A stretch of DNA of 64,000 nucleotides from contig JAHEAR010000002.1 in NCBI GenBank assembly GCA_024642665.1, forward strand, positions 8,689 through 72,688. Direction: 5' to 3'. The notes beneath the pieces were generated by a model, which saw nothing but the letters and a program-made list of their open reading frames with translations, did no database searches and was not told the origin of the DNA. Positions 60,048-64,000 of the stretch are shown in pieces; the first letter of the stretch is position 1, and each line of letters starts with the position of its first letter. The stretch is from Bacteroidota bacterium. Its GTDB lineage: Bacteria; Bacteroidota; Bacteroidia; Chitinophagales; Saprospiraceae. A program made the translations under genes and the position numbers.

Positions 60048-60512
60048 TTAGTTATTAAAAAAAATATACGCATTCAGACTCGTAGCAATCAACAACCAGA
60101 CAAAATATGGTGCTATCCAGAGGGATTTATCCTTTAGTTTGGGCCAGTAGCCGAACAAGAAAATAGATACCAGACCGGTCAGTAATACAATGGTTACCAA
60201 TCCAATCAAAACCTGATGAAAATGAAAAAACACGGGATTCCAAAGCACATTCAGAAACCATTGGATACTGAAGAAGAAAATAACGGATTTGGATTTATTA
60301 GTAGCGTCCCAAAGCAAACCCATATAAATGGTAAAACAGATCATGATGAATGTCCAGGCAACACCAAAAACCCACCCGGGAGGTGTCCATGGAGCTTTAT
60401 TTAGCGCCTGATACCATTCAGCACCCGGACCTTCACCCATGAGCCAACCCCCTAATGCTAAAGCCCCAAAATTTAAAATGCCAAACAGTATAAACTTTCG
60501 AATCTTTTCCAT
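60048..60512 (-). CDS. tspO: TspO/MBR family protein
   Basis: 154 aa; WYQALNKAPWTPPGWVFGVAWTFIMICFTIYMGLLWDA, LNVLWNPVFF. Confidence 0.93.
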   Translation of the reverse strand: MEKIRKFILFGILNFGALALGGWLMGEGPGAEWYQALNKAPWTPPGWVFGVAWTFIMICFTIYMGLLWDATNKSKSVIFFFSIQWFLNVLWNPVFFHFHQVLIGLVTIVLLTGLVSIFLFGYWPKLKDKSLWIAPYFVWLLIATSLNAYIFFNN

Positions 60513-60568
60513 CGAAGATAATAACTGCTAAAACGAAACTTTTGTTTTCCAACAGTCTGGATCTTCAA

Positions 60569-61465
60569 CTAAAATGGGACATTGGGAAGTAAGCATCTGT
60601 ATATGTTTCGGTCTTTCTTCTTTTTCCCTTCACTGGAAATCAACAAGTTTAACCGGTCATCAAATAAAACCGATTCAATCTGCAATCGCCCGTTTAATTG
60701 AATCCGACTAGCCGCTGAATCAAAAAAATCACTCCCGGTGACATCATTGAAATAGATCACAAACGGATGGTATCCAAATGCTTTGCTTGTATAACCCACC
60801 AGAACAAGTTCTTTACGTCCGCCTGTATTCCTATAATCTGCCCCGGTGACCAACCCCTTGGCATCGTACTCCCCCAGCAGTTTGGCAGCATATTTCCCGG
60901 GTTTATTTGACAGACAATAGAGATTCGTTTTGAGATTACCATGATTCTTGGTCATTAAATACAAACTATCCCCTATGCACACCATCGCTTCACAGTCAAA
61001 ATTGGTACTGTTGGAGTGATCAAAATTCAGCTGTTGTGGATAATTAAAATTAATAATCTCTGCGCTGACCTCATCGGCTGACATCAAATCCTGCTTGGCC
61101 ACTTTATAAATCCGAAGATTCCTGCGATTTCCATTATTGTTACCAAAATCACCTATATAGACGTAGGTATCATCTTCCGCCAGTTCCTCCCAATCCACAT
61201 TTTTTGCATTAGCCACAGACACAGCTTTTAACCTTGATTCCTTTTCAAGATTAAAGACATATAACTCAGCGGGATTATTACTATCATTCAGCGCTACATA
61301 ATAACCATCCTTTAGCGTAGCCATTCCTGAACATTCATTTAATTCCGCAGGTAATGAGGTGATCTTCATGAGTCTGTCATCCTCATCGTGGTCTACCAAA
61401 CATGAAAGTCCGGAAAACAAGAAGGAGCAACCTATTACATACTGAAGCATCAGTTTAATGACCAT
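60569..61465 (-). CDS. Hypothetical lipoprotein, probable beta-propeller
   Basis: 298 aa; lipobox FSGLSC; ELNECSGMATLKDGYYVALNDSNNPAELYVFN, NVDWEELAEDDTYVYIGDFGNNNGNRRNLRIYKV. Confidence 0.6.
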   Translation of the reverse strand: MVIKLMLQYVIGCSFLFSGLSCLVDHDEDDRLMKITSLPAELNECSGMATLKDGYYVALNDSNNPAELYVFNLEKESRLKAVSVANAKNVDWEELAEDDTYVYIGDFGNNNGNRRNLRIYKVAKQDLMSADEVSAEIINFNYPQQLNFDHSNSTNFDCEAMVCIGDSLYLMTKNHGNLKTNLYCLSNKPGKYAAKLLGEYDAKGLVTGADYRNTGGRKELVLVGYTSKAFGYHPFVIYFNDVTGSDFFDSAASRIQLNGRLQIESVLFDDRLNLLISSEGKKKKDRNIYRCLLPNVPF

Positions 61466-61601
61466 TACAAAGTTAAATTAACATTATAAGGCCGGATTAA
61501 AGCAAGCTATGTCAAAAGGAATGATAAAACAATTCAAATTTCAGACCTATATCACGGTTGATTAGACAAATGAATCTCAGATAATAAAATACATCCTACA
61601 T

Positions 61602-62294
61602 TTGATTTTTATTAAAGCTTTACTTGAGGTGAGTAAATTTTCGAAACATGTGTTGGATTATCATTTTAGTCTGGCACCACAATATAAACTTCCGAAAGAT
61701 ATCGAATGGCTTTTGCCTTATTCGAATCCCGAAACTCAAGCTTGCATGAAATCTTTCTATGGCGAGTACTATAATGACAGCAATGACCGAACTTTTATTT
61801 TAGGTATAAATCCGGGAAGACTAGGCGCCGGTTTAACAGGAGTTCCGTTTACAGATCCCGTTTGTTTGACTGATCTCGGCATTAAAAATTCCTTCCCGCA
61901 AAAGCACGAGCTCTCGAGCATTTTTATCCATGAAATGATAGCCGTTTGTGGTGGGCATGATAAGTTTTTCAGGCGCTATTATATTACTTCAATTTCGCCA
62001 TTAGGGTTTGTCAAAAATGGAAAAAACTATAATTATTATGATGATGCTGAACTTAGCCAAATCATCAGACCATTTATCATTGATAGCATCGAGACGCAGT
62101 TAACGTTTGGGTATGACCGCACAAACGTTTACTGTCTGGGGCAGGGCAAAAACTTTGATTATCTGAATACATTGAATAGCGAATACCAATGGTGGGATCG
62201 GGTAGTCCCCCTACCCCATCCCCGGTGGATCATGCAGTACAAACTCAAAAGAAAAGAGGAATTCCTTGCGATGTACAAAGAATTCCTCTTTTAA
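61602..62294 (+). CDS. SMUG2-like uracil-DNA glycosylase family protein (DUF4918)
   Basis: 230 aa with TTG start; RTFILGINPGRLGAGLTGVPFTDPVCL; late VVPLPHPRWIMQYK motif. Confidence 0.8.
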   Translation: MIFIKALLEVSKFSKHVLDYHFSLAPQYKLPKDIEWLLPYSNPETQACMKSFYGEYYNDSNDRTFILGINPGRLGAGLTGVPFTDPVCLTDLGIKNSFPQKHELSSIFIHEMIAVCGGHDKFFRRYYITSISPLGFVKNGKNYNYYDDAELSQIIRPFIIDSIETQLTFGYDRTNVYCLGQGKNFDYLNTLNSEYQWWDRVVPLPHPRWIMQYKLKRKEEFLAMYKEFLF

Positions 62295-62335
62295 ACTTCT
62301 CAAAAAAATGAGAATATTCACTTTGAATTGCTTGT

Positions 62336-64000
62336 CTAACGAACAACAGAAATCATTGAAGTCCAAATGCCTTCGTCGGTCGTTGCCTTCACTAAATGAA
62401 GTCCAGTTGGCAGTCCTTCCAAACTGATTTGAACATTACTACCATTAACTTTTTTGGTATATAATTGCTGACCATTTGATGCAAATATTTCTATCTGAAA
62501 AATATTGAATTCACTATTCAATCGAATAAAGTCACTTGTAGGGTTAGGTGTTATTGTGATTGATCTCTGATCCAAAACTTGAACGTGATCAATCATGTTA
62601 ACTTGTAAGGCTAGCAGTTGATAGCCTTCATTCCAAGGAAAGTTATTGTCAAATTGTGTACCTATGCCAACAACATTGATTGAGGATCCAACGCCAATAT
62701 CACCCGGCTCTAAAGGAATACCTGCATCTACATCAACACGAACATCAATGTTCGATCCACCCTGGGAAGAAGTGAATATGGTGTATCCGGCAGCTGAAAT
62801 ATTGCCGACGCTATCCACTTCCAGATTGGAAACGAGATAGCTTGATTCATCGGTTTCAACGACCTCCGAAACTAATCTTGCTACCACTAATGAATTACCG
62901 GTAGAAAGTACTTCAATGTCATCCGGAACGATTTCCAGCATACCATTAAAAGCATCCATGGTACCTGATACCGTGACCATATCACCTTCCGAAACTACAT
63001 AAGGCATAGGATCAAAGGAAAAAACATTCATGCCTACATTATTCACGTCAATAATGAAAAATGAATATCCATCCGGTTTGAAATTGACACCATGCACAAC
63101 GCCGGTCACGCGCGTAGGCACACCATCAAAAAGGTGTACCCCATTCAAGCCATCCGTAATTCTAAGATGCGGTAATGGGAAATCTGTATAATTATTTCGA
63201 TCATATACGGACATCGTACCCACCATTCCGCTAAAAACGTGCGGATCGCACTGATAATTATACAAACCTGCTATCGTTGGACTATAATCATATGTCCAGT
63301 TGGGCGCCGGGGCACCATTACCGAAGCTTACGGGATTTCCGGAAAAAACGGATTGATCACCATTCACATTATGCGCAATAGGTTCATTATTTACCCATCG
63401 AACCAGACTCCCCATCTCAACTACAATATTTTTAGGATTGAACTGGAAATTACCTACGGCAACCGTTACATCAGGCGTGCTGGTACCGCCGTCTGAGTTC
63501 AGCGCACCCGGTGTTCCGAAAACTTCATTTCCATTAATGATGACGCCGGTAGCGCCACCGGAGGATTGCCAGTTAGCACCGTCGTTATTATCTAAGACTG
63601 AATCTGTCAATTCGAGTGAAGGACCGTTTCCATCCGGATCTGTTGGCCATGGATCTGCATCATCAAACAATACACTATCGACAATCATTCCGCCTTCGTC
63701 AGCAAGCATAATCAATTCCCCACCATTACTCAGCGCACCTCCTGCCCATTCATGTACCACGATACCAAATACATTCAGCATGGCCTGTGCATTGATGGCG
63801 GTTACATAATACGCTCCCGGCTGGAGCTCAACATTGGGAAGTGTATCTATAATACCGGCCAGAAAATGCCAGCCTTCCAGATTAACAGGAGAAAGGCCTG
63901 TATTGAGAATTTCAATATATTCCAGTGAATCATTTCCTGATTCTGGTGGATTATAACTGATCTCATTGATGACGATCTGTGCTTGCAGACTACCAAGACT
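62336..64000 (-). CDS. Lamin-tail domain + cupredoxin (blue copper) domain + T9SS type A secreted protein (5' truncated by window edge)
   Basis: Reverse-strand frame stays open to 64000 (QIVINEISYNPPESGNDSLEYIEILNTGLSPVNLEGWHF, lamin-tail-like); VTVAVGNFQFNPKNIVVEMGSLVRWVNNEPIAHNV...YNYQCDPHVFSGMVGTMSV; C-terminal ITPNPTSDFIRLN...GLHLVKATTDEG. Confidence 0.85.
   Translation of the reverse strand, partial: SLGSLQAQIVINEISYNPPESGNDSLEYIEILNTGLSPVNLEGWHFLAGIIDTLPNVELQPGAYYVTAINAQAMLNVFGIVVHEWAGGALSNGGELIMLADEGGMIVDSVLFDDADPWPTDPDGNGPSLELTDSVLDNNDGANWQSSGGATGVIINGNEVFGTPGALNSDGGTSTPDVTVAVGNFQFNPKNIVVEMGSLVRWVNNEPIAHNVNGDQSVFSGNPVSFGNGAPAPNWTYDYSPTIAGLYNYQCDPHVFSGMVGTMSVYDRNNYTDFPLPHLRITDGLNGVHLFDGVPTRVTGVVHGVNFKPDGYSFFIIDVNNVGMNVFSFDPMPYVVSEGDMVTVSGTMDAFNGMLEIVPDDIEVLSTGNSLVVARLVSEVVETDESSYLVSNLEVDSVGNISAAGYTIFTSSQGGSNIDVRVDVDAGIPLEPGDIGVGSSINVVGIGTQFDNNFPWNEGYQLLALQVNMIDHVQVLDQRSITITPNPTSDFIRLNSEFNIFQIEIFASNGQQLYTKKVNGSNVQISLEGLPTGLHLVKATTDEGIWTSMISVVR

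Noticed and set aside
1-64000. Search for CRISPR arrays, transposases, integrases, phage genes, tRNA/rRNA genes and restriction/defence islands
   Set aside because: None recognised by eye in the ORF track or intergenic sequence.

Overview
This 64 kb window is a chromosomal segment from a member of the Bacteroidota. The support is type A T9SS C-terminal sorting domains, SprB/PKD-like repeats, CRTAC1-like FG-GAP/ASPIC-UnbV lipoproteins and Bacteroidota-type gene content; Saprospiria-like affiliation is inference only. Most of it is dense housekeeping: mutS (partial), a LysM/BON protein, xseB/xseA, sucC, a DUF255 protein, purM, mdh, mrp, nifU, pyrF, a GT39, a PLP dehydratase, cysteine desulfurase, glmM, PAP2, folD, prmA, maf, acs, a UbiA prenyltransferase, cnoX-like thioredoxin, dacB, lysA, engB, PlsB-like acyltransferase, mnmH/selU, selD, tspO and a SMUG2-like glycosylase. 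I saw no tRNA/rRNA, CRISPR array, prophage or transposase. The parts most worth a second look are: (1) a three-lipoprotein cluster at 42.0-44.75 kb resembling MbnP-like/MbnP/MbnH (copper and kynurenine chemistry) with no methanobactin genes visible; (2) a non-coding region at 44.75-45.5 kb with a nested stem structure, two identical 22-nt modules and two hairpin-plus-T-tract terminators, a candidate unannotated structured RNA; (3) a hypothetical 257-aa protein at 53.3 kb carrying DDxxE and NDxxTxxxE motifs, a candidate cryptic class I isoprenoid synthase; (4) an 872-aa double CbbX/SpoVK-type AAA+ protein with a duplicated N-terminal domain; (5) a secreted thioredoxin-SprB-repeat-T9SS fusion; and (6) a lamin-tail/blue-copper/T9SS protein at the right edge. 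All calls come from reading the sequence and the supplied ORF translations; no database search was run.
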